Positions 22,395 through 33,061 of a stretch of DNA of 64,000 nt are shown here, in pieces (the stretch's first letter is position 1; each line of letters opens with the position of its first letter). The notes under the pieces were generated by a model that saw only the letters and a list, made by a program, of their open reading frames with translations, did no database searches and had not been told where the DNA came from. The position numbers and the translations under genes are program-made. The stretch is from contig OZ026515.1 in NCBI GenBank assembly GCA_964019695.1, positions 140,179,549 through 140,243,548 of the forward strand. The letters are read 5' to 3'. This DNA is from Loripinus fragilis. Its lineage: Eukaryota; Mollusca; Bivalvia; Lucinida; Lucinidae.

Positions 22395-25300
22395 GTGAGT
22401 AAACACGAACAGTAAAACACAATGTCAGAAGGAGAACCTGACAACATGTAGGTCAGTAAACCTGGACAGTGAAACACCATGTAAGAAAGAGAACCTGACA
22501 ACATATGGGTGAGTAAACCAGGGCAGTAAAACACAAAGTCAGAATGAGAACCAGAAAACATGTCAGTCACTAAATAGGACAGTTAAACACAATGTAAGAC
22601 AGAGAACCTGACAACATGTAGGTGAGTAAACAAGGACAGTAAAACACAATGTAAGACAGAGAACCTGACAAAATGAAGGTGAGTAAACAAGGACAGTAAA
22701 ACACAATGTAAGATGGAGAACCTGACAACATGAAGGTGAGTAAACAAGGACAGTAAAACACAATGTAAGACAGTTAACCTGACAACATTTAGGTGAGTAA
22801 ACAACGACAGTTAAACACAATGTAAGACAGAGAACCTGACAACATGTAGGTGAGTAAACAAGGACAGTAAAACACAATGTAAGACAGAGAACCTGACAAC
22901 ATGTAGGTGAGTAAACAAGGACAGTAAAACACAATGTAAGACGGAGAACCTGACAACACGTCAGTCTGTAAACCAGGACATTAAACACAATGTAAGAAAG
23001 AGAACCCAACGACATGTTCCTCAGTTAAAGATAACAGAAAGACACATTGTAAGATGGAGAAACGGACAACATGTAGGTGAGTAAACCAGGACAGTAAAAC
23101 ACAAAGTAAGACAGAGAAGCTGAGACCATGTCATTCAGTAAACAAAAACAGTAAAACACAATCGAAGAAGGAGAACCTGACAACATGTGGGTGAGTAAAT
23201 CAGGACAGTATAACACAATATAAGAAGGAGAACGGGGCCACATGTTGGTGAGTAAACCAGGACAGTAAAACACAATGTAAGATGGAGAGCCCGACAACAT
23301 GTGGGTGAGTAAATTCAGGACAGTAAAACACAATGTAAGATGGAGAACCCGACAACATGTGGCTGAGTAAGCCAGGGCAGTAAAACACAATGTATGAAGA
23401 AGAACCGGACCACATGTTGGTGAGTAAACCAAGACAGTAAAAGCACAAAGTCAGAAAAAGAACTGGACCACATGTTGGTGAGTAAACCAAGACAATAAAA
23501 CACAATGTAAGAAGAAGAACCGGACCAAATGTTGGTGAGTAAACCAGGACAGTAAAAACACAAAGTCAGAAAAAGAACTGGACCACATGTTGGTGAGTAA
23601 ACCAAGACAGTAAAACATAATGTAAGAAGGAGAACCCGACAACGTGTTGGTGAGTAAACCAAGACAGTAAAACATAATGTAAGAAGGAGAACCCGACAAC
23701 GTGTTGGTGAGTATAACAGGACAGTAAAACATAATGTAAGAAGGAGAACCCGACAACGTGTGGGTGAGTATAACAGGACAGTAAAACATAATGTAAGAAG
23801 GAGAACCCGACAACGTGTGGGTGAGTATAACAGGACAGCAAAACATAATGTAAGAAGGAGAACCCGACAACGTGTGGCTGAGTATAACAGGACAGTAAAA
23901 CATAATGTAAGAAGGAGAACCCGACAACGTGTGGGTGAGTATAACAGGACAGCAAAACATAATGTAAGAAGGAGAACCCGACAACGTGTGGCTGAGTATA
24001 ACAGGACAGTAAAACATAATGTAAGAAGGAGAACCCGACAACGTGTGGCTGAGTATAACAGGACAGTAAAACATAATGTAAGAAGGAGAACCCGACAACG
24101 TGTGGGTGAGTATAACAGGACAGCAAAACATAATGTAAGAAGGAGAACCCGACAACGTGTGGGTGAGTATAACAGGACAGTAAAACATAATGTAAGAAGG
24201 AAAACCCAACAACGTGTGGCTGAGTATAACAGGACAGTAAAACATAATGTAAGAAGGAGAACCTGACAACGTGTGGCTGAGTATAACAGGACAGTAAAAC
24301 ATAATGTAAGAAGGAGAACCCGACAACGTGTGGGTGAGTATAACAAGAAGGAGAACCCGACAACGTGTGGGTGAGTATAACAGGACAGTAAAACATAATG
24401 TAAGAAGGAGAACCCGACAACGTGTGGGTGAGTATAACAGGACAGCAAAACATAATGTAAGAAGGAGAACCCGACAACGTGTGGGTGAGTATAACAGGAC
24501 AGTAAAACATAATGTAAGAAGGAGAACCTGACAACGTGTGGGTGAGTATAACAGGACAGTAAAACATAATGTAAGAAGGAGAACCCGACAACGTGTGGCT
24601 GAGTATAACAGGACAGTAAAACATAATGTAAGAAGGAGAACCCGACAACGTGTGGGTGAGTATAACAGGACAGTAAAACATAATGTAAGAAGGAGAACCT
24701 GACAACGTGTGGGTGAGTATAACAAGAAGGAGAACCCGCCAACGTGTGGGTGAGTATAACAAGAAGGAGAACCCGACAACGTGTGGGTGAGTATAACAGG
24801 ACAGTAAAACATAATGTAAGAAGGAGAACCCGACAACGTGTGGGTGAGTATAACAAGAAGGAGAACCCGACAACGTGTGGGTGAGTATAACAGGACAGTA
24901 AAACATAATGTAAGAAGGAGAACCCGACAACGTGTGGGTGAGTATAACAAGAAGGAGAACCCGACAACGTGTGGGTGAGTATAACAGGACAGCAAAACAT
25001 AATGTAAGAAGGAGAACCCGACAACGTGTGGGTGAGTATAACAGGACAGCAAAACATAATGTAAGAAGGAGAACCCGACAACGTGTGGGTGAGTATAACA
25101 GGACAGTAAAACATAATGTAAGAAGGAGAACCCGACAACGTGTGGGTGAGTATAACAGGACAGTAAAACATAATGTAAGAAGGAGAACCCGACAACGTGT
25201 GGGTGAGTATAACAGGACAGTAAGACACAATGTAAGAAGGAGAACAACAACATGTAGTTGAGTAAATTAGGGAAGTCAAACACAATGTCAGAAGGAGAAC

Positions 25301-25612
25301 CCGACAACATGTAGGTGAGTAAACCAGGACAGTAAAACACAATGTAAGACAGAAAACGACAACATGTGGGTGAGTAAACCAGGAAAGTAAAACATGATAT
25401 AAGACCGAGAACCCGTCAACCTGTAGGTGCGTAAACCAGGACAGTAAACCACAATTTCAGAAAGAGAACCCAACAAAATTTAGGTGAGTTAACCAGGACA
25501 ATAAATCACAATGAAAGACGGAGAAGCTGGCAACCTTTAGGCGAGTAAACCAGGACAGTAAAACACTATGTCAGAAGGAGAACCCGACAACATATAGGTC
25601 ACAGGGACAGTA
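22363..25612 (+). repeat. 57-bp minisatellite derived from the exon 2/5' splice-site junction
   Basis: About 55 units. The unit reads aatgtaagaaggagaacccg, acaacgtgtgg, then gtgagtataacaggacagta, aaacat. The first unit is the end of exon 2 with its GTGAGT donor, and nearly every later unit keeps a GTGAGT. The central part (about 23600-25240) is almost homogeneous while both edges are diverged, as in an array amplified from inside. Five 37-bp units lack 20 bp (aggacagtaaaacataatgt) near 24343, 24721, 24758, 24851 and 24946. Because 57 is 19 codons, frames stay open on both strands, giving 554-675-residue frames that are not genes. Confidence 0.93.
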
Positions 25613-26533
25613 AGAGGGTCATCCGATAAATAGAGGGATTTTCCTTATAATGCAAGAGTTCGTACCATTAAAACATCGCAAATGTAATCATTAGGTGGCA
25701 TAACGTGTTTGGCATGCAGCAGCATATCCAAAACTTTGCTGGAAAGTGAGGTCGCTTGTTGCTAAGCAACGAAAAAGTGATACTAAAGCTAACCTGGCCA
25801 GATTTTCCTTATACAAAAACCTTATGCTAAAGAAACACAGTCTGGCATGTAATTATTATCATGTATCTGAACATAGTTTCTCCTGAAATCTGTTATAGTT
25901 TAATTGTTCTCAATGTTACATATAAAATATGGTCATGACCATATATAAGTTAGTCATGGTTGCCTAGCATCCAAGCAATTGTGGAAAAATGGACTAGTCT
26001 ATATTTTATTGTTGCTAGGCAACAAGAGACACATCTGATACATGTTTTTTAAAGATACTCTTTTAAAATATAGAAAATATTTAAAAAATTTATGGTGATT
26101 TGAAACTTTTATTCCAACCAACAATAAGTTAGGGGCTTATTCATGAGCCATACCCCTATTTCTGATTCAACAATTTTTCACTTTTGTCACTTTTTATCGC
26201 TAAAAGTACCTGCCAATTCGACATTTTTCAAAAGATGTCAATGAATTATACAGAATAATTACTTTATATTATGGTTTATAGAATAGATTCTTTTTTGAAC
26301 TGATCTGCACATACCAGTAACCATGGCAACCATTTTAAAGCATCCGGCCAGGTCAGTTTTAAGTACCTGTTTGTGTTGCTAGGTGACTAGCGACATCACA
26401 TTCCATCAAACTTTTGGATATGTTGTTTGCATGCGCAACAAGTTATGCCACCTTATGGTTATATTTGTGATGTTTAAATGGTACAAACTTTAAAATTATA
26501 AGAAAATTCCCCCTATTTATTGGTTGACCCTCG
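25613..26533. mobile_element. 921-bp TA-inserting element with about 200-bp inverted repeats
   Basis: The left end agagggtcatccgataaata and the complement of the right end, cgagggtcaaccaataaata, match. The similarity continues for about 200 bp (gtaccatt..aacatc, ggtggcataac, catatccaaaa, gacctggccgga). A TA dinucleotide lies on both sides (25611-25612 and 26534-26535). GAGGGT-type termini with TA duplication are typical of mariner-like elements. The interior (about 25815-26337) has no transposase. It splits the last units of the 57-bp array, so it is younger than that part of the array. Confidence 0.85.
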
Positions 26534-26640
26534 TAAAGCTCAATGGAAGACGGGGAACCCGACGGCATGTTAGTCATTTAACTAGGACAGCAAAACAACA
26601 TGTCAGAAAGGGAACCAGACAACATGTAGGTCAGTAAACA
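26534..26640 (+). repeat. Distal units of the 57-bp array beyond the insertion
   Basis: Two diverged units (ggggaacccgacggcatgtt, then gggaaccagacaacatgtag and gtcagtaaac) continue the array after the 921-bp element. Confidence 0.75.
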
Positions 26641-27240
26641 GGTACAGGGATTTATCCAAATGTCTCTATTTAACACCCACCGGATATCAGTGAGTGATAG
26701 CGATCAGTAAATCAATGTGGTCACCTGAGGTACTAGATAAATAGAACGTTATGACAATTGTCTTTGGATATAACAGTTATCTGTCATGAGTGAGGAAAAT
26801 TGACAAATCAACGAGATTTTCCCAGCAGATTTCTCAATAATCCTAACCCCTGACCAATAACTTTGCTCTCCAAAGACACTATCGTAATATTCTCTATACC
26901 TATACCAGGCTTGGAGGCAACGCGCAAAGAGCGCTTATTTGATTGTATTCTCACGTTTGCACACAAATTTCTGTTTGTTGTTATAGGGGTTTTCATCGCG
27001 TCAACAGTATTTCAGTTATTTTGTGATGTTCAAATGGTGGAGAAAGACGCCCAACTACTTGGCTGCCCATTATGACTCGATCAAGCATTTGGGTAGAACC
27101 ATCAACCTTCCGCAGGTCAGCCAGTAGACTTCCCTCATGAAAATACGAACCTGACAGACTGGGATTCGAATTCCCTCGACAAGGGGTGTAATGATTTCAA
27201 TTTAAGTATTCAAACCGCTAGCAGAGACGATTGTAATGAG
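26641..27240. other. Gene-free stretch
   Basis: A stretch around 26980-27110 (ttgttgttatag then ggttttcatcgcg to aaccttccgcag|gtcagc) looks superficially like a splice-bounded exon, but neither the phase-1 frame nor the others give a recognisable or uninterrupted product consistent with neighbours. Not called. Confidence 0.4.
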
Positions 27241-27498
27241 TACAGGTAAGGGCATCTTGAAATAGACAAACTGATTGGGATGGGAGTGGAACGTTTGGTA
27301 TAATGGACTGTCTGTAGAGTGCTTATAAAGAGGTAGACTGGTTCGCATCGACTATCCGAGAATAGTCATGCGGCTATTCTCCAAATAGTCGATGTGTACC
27401 AGTCTAAAATAGTGGTTGTAACAACGTATTTATTTACTTGCTAAGCAGATTGGATCGGGAACAGACTAAGTGTTTATTTCACGATGTTCTTAACTGTA
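27241..27498 (+). mobile_element. Hairpin MITE family M1, copy 3
   Basis: gcatcttgaaatagacaaac at the left; cacgatgttcttaactgtac at the right. The centre is gactatccgagaatagtcat / ggctattctccaaatagtcg. Its end lies about 90 bp upstream of exon 3. Confidence 0.8.
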
Positions 27499-27590
27499 CC
27501 AACAATGAAGCATTTAGAGCAGGAATAAAGAAATTACGAGGGGCGAAATGCTTCTTTTTCTGGTACATTCTCATATTGTTTTATTTTCAG

Positions 27591-27641
27591 ACGACCAAAG
27601 TGCTTCTAAAGAGTTGGAAAGGTTGACAGAAACATTTAAAG
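27591..27641 (+). CDS. Exon 3 (51 nt) of ART-like/ApoL-like gene
   Basis: A textbook acceptor with a long pyrimidine tract (cattctcatattgttttattttcag) precedes it, and a donor AAAG|GTACTG follows. It enters and leaves in phase 1 and encodes DDQSASKELERLTETFK, a charged, helix-forming segment, which agrees with the helical start of exon 4 (SLVSFISKREQTIRLLKEL). The evidence is splice borders plus phase; there is no homology to lean on. Confidence 0.5.
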
Positions 27642-27669
27642 GTACTGTAGTAGTGATCTAGATAAGTAA

Positions 27670-28613
27670 AAGTAAGTAATGGTGCAAAGATCAGGAATCG
27701 ATACAATCAAGTACCACACCTGACCCAGGATACCAATGGGAAAGTGACAAACTCACAGAAGACACCACAAACGAGAGCCAAGAGGTCAGCCCTTTCCCAG
27801 CAGGTGACCACAAAGCACATATAAACAGACGTGCACAAAACATAGCAAACACAAGACAGAACAAAAACATAAAAGATCCACAAAAGAAGTACCGCCTTGG
27901 AACGGTCAGTAAAATATTTTACTGGAGGGCTTAAACCGGTTTAACGGCGCCAACCTCACCCTTAATTCAGATGTGGATCAAGACACATAGATATTTGGTT
28001 TGCATGAAAGACCCCTAACTTATCAATGCATCATCTCCTAAAACATATAAATCAAGATATAACAAGGAGATAAAGCAAGGATAAGGACTCAACAGTAAAT
28101 TAAACTGAATACCAGAGCAAAAGAAATCCAACAGGTAAACCCCGGTGGGCCCGACAAACAGCCAAAGCATCAGGCCCCTACCATCTCATCAATTGATAAG
28201 TCTTTAAGTCGGAACCATCATAGAGTCTGAAGTCCGACCCACCGGCGTGCAATTAAAGAGGAAAGCAAAGTTGCCAACCGTGATTGGGTTGACTACCAAG
28301 CATGCAGTCTGTTGCAATACATTAATGTTATAGCCAATCTTTTTATAATGGGAAATTATTTTAATGAACTGCGCTGAAAAATTATTAGAGCCAACAATCC
28401 TCTTCAACTTATACACCAAGTCACCATAGAAATCAGGTTCCGAAAGTCCTTGGCGCAAGAGAGATTTAAGTCCAACTTGGAATTTAGAAATCAAATCATA
28501 GTATCGTCTATAAAATTTTGAAAATGTTTTGCGAAGTTTATGATACCGATAGCCTTGTTTAAGAAGTTTCTGAGTTAACAATTTATTGCGAGTGTTGAAG
28601 TCAGCAACATAGC
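27670..28613 (-). pseudogene. PLE family-A copy C, 5'-truncated, reverse
   Basis: The reverse complement carries the last 135 or so codons of the RT (from the TDFNTRNKLLTQKLLKQGY region to SDSMMVPT, 28204-28613) and then the full tail down to 27670 (ttgattgtatcgattcctga). It is about 95% like copy A by eye. Homology stops abruptly at about 28613. Head-to-head with copy D, 280 bp away. Confidence 0.85.
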
Positions 28614-28891
28614 ACACGTAAAACAACCTATTTCCTATAAATTATTGAAAAATCTTAATAAAATCCTATGTTGTGGGTAGGGTACTCATCAGTATCCGTC
28701 TCCTCGAGACGATTCTAATGAGTACTTACAGCATAGTTTTATAGCAAGAATAGTGAAGATATGATGCAAAATCGCCTTCTTATCTAGAGTCTAGTACACT
28801 ATTGAAACAGGCAATTTTCTTCTTATATAAACGAGATCGATGAAAACACATTGCCTAATAAAAAATAAGCTTTTTTCCTAAATTTGGTTTA

Positions 28892-29993
28892 CTTCTGATA
28901 CCGAAGCCACATTTTTAGACTTGCACTTGTCAATTTCTTATGATATTGTTTCTACCAAAATTTATGATAAACGTGACGACTTTGATTTTGAAGTTGTCAA
29001 TTTCCAATTTTTAAATGGTGATGTTCCTCGCCTTACATCCTATGGAGTCTATATCTCTCATTTCATTAGAGCATCTAGCTATGTTACTGACTTCAACACT
29101 CGCAATAAATTGTTAACTCAGAAACTTCTTAAACAAGGCTATCTGTATCATAAACTTTGTAAAACATTTTCTAAATTTTATAGACAATACTATGATTTGA
29201 TATTTAAATTCCAAGTTGCCAATGACTTTCTGAACCTGAATTCTATGGTGACTTGGTGTATAAATTGAAGAAGATTGTTGGCTCTAATAATTTTTCAGTG
29301 TATTTCATTAAATAATTTCCCATTATAAAAAGATTGGCTATAACATTAATGTATTGCGACAGACTGCATGCTTGGTGGTCAACCCAATTACGGTTGGCAG
29401 CTTTACTTTCCTCTTTAATTGCACGCCGGTGAGTCGGACTTCAGACTCTATGATGGTTCCTACTTAAAGACTTATTTATTGATGAGATGGTTGGGGCCTG
29501 ATGCTTTGGCAGTTTGTCGGGCCCACCGGGGTTTGAATTTCTTTTGCTCCGGTATTCAGTTTTATTTACTGTTGAGTCCTTATCTTTGCTTTATCTCCTT
29601 GTTATATCTTGATTGCTACGTTCTAGGAGATGATGCATTGATAAGTTAGGGGTCTTTCATGCAAACCAAATATCTATGTGTCTTGATCCACATCTGAATT
29701 AAGGGTGAGGTAAGCACGCCTTAAAACCGGTTTAAGCCCTCCAGTAAATATTTTTCTGACCATTCCAAGGCGGTACTTCTTTTGTGGATCTTTTATTTTT
29801 TCTGTCTTACGTTTGTTTTGCCTTTGTGCGCGTTTGTTTATATTTGCCTTGTGGTCACCTGCTGGGAAAAAGCTGAATTCTTGGCTCTCGTTTGTGGTGT
29901 CTAACTTTGAGTTTGTCACTTTCCCATTGGTATCCTGGGTCAGGTATGGTACTTGATTGTATCGATTCCTGAACTTTGCACCTTTACTTACTT
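28892..29993 (+). pseudogene. PLE family-A copy D, truncated and frame-broken
   Basis: Starts inside the RT at the SDTEA-FLDLHLSIS region (28892). It loses about 24 bp with a frame change near 29220 and more near 29300, then recovers the VGRTSDSMMVPT-like end at about 29430-29465 and runs on through the tail to 29993 (gtatcgattcctgaactttg). It is not functional. Confidence 0.85.
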
Positions 29994-30402
29994 TAAAAAT
30001 ATCTCAGTCCAAAGTGCAAAATCCTCTAAATAAGCAACATTTTTTGTTAACCTGATCCATAGGTACTTGACAAAATCATATTATGTATATAGATTTATAT
30101 TATGTAGTCGACTCTCGATATATCGTTGTTCGAGAAACCAGACGAATTGTGTTGAAATAACCAATTTTAGAAATATCCGATTTTTAAGATGGACACTTTC
30201 CCTTATAGCTTGAAAGTAATGCTGAACTTTAGCTCTATTCAAACCGCATTAAATCGACACTTGTCTTTATAGCCAAGCATTCAAAAAAAAAAAAAGGTTA
30301 TGAGCTTTTTATGGACTTGATATTTTAGAAGGGACTCAATATTTATATCGAGATATTCTGTAGTTCCAGAAACCCAGCATTGAGATTGCGAGAGTTGACT
30401 GT
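29994..30402. other. Gene-free stretch
   Basis: AT-rich, with an A13 run near 30283. No gene or repeat end is seen. Confidence 0.4.
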
Positions 30403-30620
30403 ATACAGATAATAACATCGTAAAATTGACAATTAATCTGCTCCCGATCCAATCCGCTCAACAAGCGTTCAATCATTATGATAAATAAATACATTGTTGA
30501 AACCAGTCTATTAGACTGGTACCCATCCAATATCCAAAAATAGCCATTTGGCTATTCTCTGATAGTCAACCGCTCCCCTCCCAATCCACTCAGTTTGTCA
30601 ATTTCACGATGTTCTTAACT
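30403..30620 (-). mobile_element. Hairpin MITE family M1, copy 4
   Basis: Shares ctcccgatccaatccgctca, ctattagactggtacccatc and cacgatgttcttaact. Partly deleted around the right half compared with copy 31134-31388. Confidence 0.75.
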
Positions 30621-30729
30621 TTATGATAAAACGTTGTTGTTTTGTCTATGATCTGTGCCTTCTTCGAGGTAATTTTGTGTGATTAACTCTTTACAACCTA
30701 CAGACGACTTTTGGCGTCTTGCAGCAGAT

Positions 30730-30800
30730 TACTTGTGAAAACATTCGGACAAGAGGAGAAATTGCTCATAACGAGTAATTTCTCCATTTGCCACAATGTT
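30730..30800. repeat. Palindromic element (GGAGAAATTGCTCAT), second copy
   Basis: gaggagaaattgctcataac followed by gagtaatttctccatttg. Same family as 22135 and 35593. Flanked by two inverted cgtctactgcaaaacgccaaaagtcg-like pieces (about 30707-30730 and 30874-30900). Confidence 0.7.
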
Positions 30801-31075
30801 TTCTTGAATTATTTACATATAAAAGCAGTAGAACTAATAAAAACTTAGCATTTCTACCATGCCTTTTTATAGTCGTCTACTGCAAAACGCCAAAAGTCGT
30901 CAGTTAATAGCATAACATTCACAATGGGTATATATTTAACAATAATAAGGCACATGCGTAAATTTAGAAATTGAAATGTGTTTATGCATATCTATATCAT
31001 TTGAGTTGTGTGAATCAATCAGGTACAAAATTCCAAATTTGAGCGAATTCACGATGAAAAATGTGTTTTTGTAGG

Positions 31076-31087
31076 TGATAAAGAGAG
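31076..31087 (+). CDS. Possible 12-nt microexon
   Basis: gtgtttttgtag|gtgataaagaga|gtaagt has both borders, and its length keeps phase 1-1, so it would insert GDKE-type residues between exons 3 and 4. Only the borders and phase support it. It may be chance. Confidence 0.15.
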
Positions 31088-31133
31088 TAAGTGGGTCTTA
31101 ACGTTACAGTTTAGAAGTCATTTGCATATAAAT

Positions 31134-31388
31134 ATACAGTTCAGAACATCTTGAAATAGACAATTAATCCGCTGCCGATCCAATCCACTCAACAAACGTT
31201 CAGTCATTTCGATAACTAAAAACATTGTTACAACCACTCTATTAGACTGCTACCCATCGACTATCGGAGAATAGCTCTGAAAGCCGATGCGTACCAGTCC
31301 ACCACTCTATAAGCGCTCTTCAGACATTATATTTAACTAAGCGTTCCATTCCCAATCCAATGATTTTGTAAATTTGTTCTTAACTGTA
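31134..31388 (-). mobile_element. Hairpin MITE family M1, copy 5, abutting the last exon
   Basis: Ends tacagttcagaacatcttga and aatttgttcttaactgta. Its right end lies 37 bp upstream of the exon 4 start, so it occupies the region where the branch point would normally lie or just upstream of it. Confidence 0.8.
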
Positions 31389-31425
31389 CACTTACTAATA
31401 TACAACCATTTATCTAATATTATAG

Positions 31426-32132
31426 AATCACTGGTGTCCTTCATTTCGAAGAGGGAACAGACAATTCGATTGCTGAAAGAGCTTGTAGAGCTGCTGAATG
31501 CATGCAGATCGAATGGAAACATCACCAAGATTACTGGAGCAGGAGTGAGCATTGTGGGAGCCGTCGCTGCCGTAGCGAGCATTCCCTTGACAGGAGGTAT
31601 GAGCGTTCTGGCACTAACAGCTGGTGGACTTTTCAGTGTATGTGGCGGTCTCACTGGAATTGGCAGCGAAATGTATGTCAATTCCCGCGAAAAGAGTCTC
31701 ATGTCACAAGCCGACGAAATACTAAAACACGACCAAGAAGAGGCAGAAAAATTACAACAATCGGGAGCTGCTTTGCAGTCACACATTAATCTAATGACCA
31801 GCGCTGGTCTTTGCGCTAAAGTGGCCATTGGATACCTGGCAACAACATACGCAAAGCTGTTTATTTCACGGCTGTTTGGTCTATCCGGAACGGTGGGTAA
31901 GATAGGAAAGATGGCGACTAGTGCCACTGGTAGCATAGCCAGGATGGGGAGAATAGCGAAAGGTACAAGCGCTGTTTTGTCCGTTGTGTTTGTCCCTCTT
32001 GACATATGGCAGATCGTTGATAGTTCCTCTGAACTAGTTAAACACAACAGCGAGAAGGCCCAAATGGTCACAAACGTTATCGACGATCTTGAAAAGGATT
32101 TGTCTGAAAAGAAAGAGCTTCTTGATGAATAG
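31426..32132 (+). CDS. Exon 4 of ART-like/ApoL-like gene: apolipoprotein-L-like domain
   Basis: The acceptor is atctaatattatag| and phase 1 fits the preceding exons. It encodes 235 residues to a TAG at 32130. It starts with a helical segment (KREQTIRLLKELVELLNACRS). Two hydrophobic, glycine-rich segments follow around ITKITGAGVSIVGAVAAVAS and GGMSVLALTAGGLFSVCGGL, then a charged coiled stretch, two more hydrophobic segments (LCAKVAIGYLATTYAKLF; AVLSVVFVPLDIWQIVDSS) and a helical charged end. The two Gly-rich hairpin helices and the late LDxWxxV.S segment are the hallmarks of the ApoL family, whose members associate with membranes and can form ion-conducting pores. The exact function in this animal is unknown. 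Exons 1-4 sum to 1504 nt, or 501 codons if the one surplus base in the A9 run of exon 1 is discounted. Confidence 0.75.
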
Positions 32133-32207
32133 CAATTCAATGACGCTATTAACATTGAGCAGTCTTAGCAAAAATTAATGAGAATACAATATAATAATCT
32201 GCAGAAC

Positions 32208-33061
32208 TAAATATACTCAGAAGAAAAAGTTTAGTCAGTACAGACACTGTGTGAAATAATTTTGTAAGACAGTATTAATATTGACAAAAACCTTACTCAC
32301 AATAATATTCATGTAACGTCTTACAAATATTAACATTTTCAACAAAACATTCTGAAAATATACCCATTTTCTTCATCAATATTACACAAAGTGGTCAATA
32401 TTAAAATTCAAATTTCATAACTCAAAAATCAGTTTAGCGCCCCTCAGACGATTTCTAGCAGTACCGACGGGAATTCTCGTGCCTGTTGCATGACTAAGGA
32501 ATTTAAGAAATTTTTAAGCGGTCATGAAACGATTACGTCATTTTGACGTCACTATGACCCTAACTTTAAATGACGTCGTTATCCGTGCTCTCCCCAACGG
32601 AGGCTTATCATTTTTACTGCCAGGCCGTTGAAAACGGGTTTTCAGATGATATATTGTTTGTTCATTGCATCCAAAACTGCGTGTTACGTCAGCAACACGT
32701 GTACCTGTTTCAAGACGTCAAAACGCGGTATTTCTGTAATTTGTTGATAGTATGGACGGCGACTTAAGCTTGCTAGCACTGAATTTTCTTCGGATTATTG
32801 TAATAGGAACAACTTTCTTTCAATATCGAACAGTATATGAGAAAATAAACCTGTCGGTTTACCGCAGTACGTGCACATCGTGCATTTTGAAATTTCGTTG
32901 ATACAGTCTAACAGAGGCATTATTTGTCACGCAATAAACAGGTACATGTAAAGTTACGATAATACAACTCATGTATAAAATTTGACAATGATATATGCAG
33001 TATTGTTGATTTTATGAGAAAACATAAATACTGACTAAACTTTTTCTTCTGAGTATATTTA
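32208..33061. mobile_element. 854-bp element with a perfect 33-bp terminal inverted repeat
   Basis: 32208-32240 is the exact reverse complement of 33029-33061 (terminal bases taaatatactcagaagaaaa). The outermost TA on each side may be the target duplication, leaving 31-bp repeats. The interior includes a GACGTCA-rich block near 32540-32580 and a 65-aa open frame (32570-32767) with no recognised domain. It starts 76 bp after the ApoL-like stop codon and so probably sits in, or ends, the 3' UTR. The AATAAA at 32844 inside it is a possible polyadenylation signal for the host gene. Confidence 0.85.

Noticed and set aside
23315..25342. Open frames of 554-675 residues on the - strand and 168 residues on the + strand in the 57-bp array
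   Set aside because: The unit is 19 codons and happens to lack stops in several frames at once; every frame is a pure repeat with no start context, splice pattern or domain.
22363..25612. CRISPR-like array
   Set aside because: Units are contiguous tandem copies with no unique spacers, in a eukaryotic intron.
26980..27110. Extra exon of the ART/ApoL-like gene
   Set aside because: It has acceptor- and donor-like borders, but the phase-1 frame runs into a stop at 27073-27075, so it cannot join the phase-1 gene.
31337..32155. 272-residue frame on the - strand opposite the ApoL-like exon
   Set aside because: It is the shadow of exon 4; the + frame has splice support and recognisable ApoL features, the - frame has neither.
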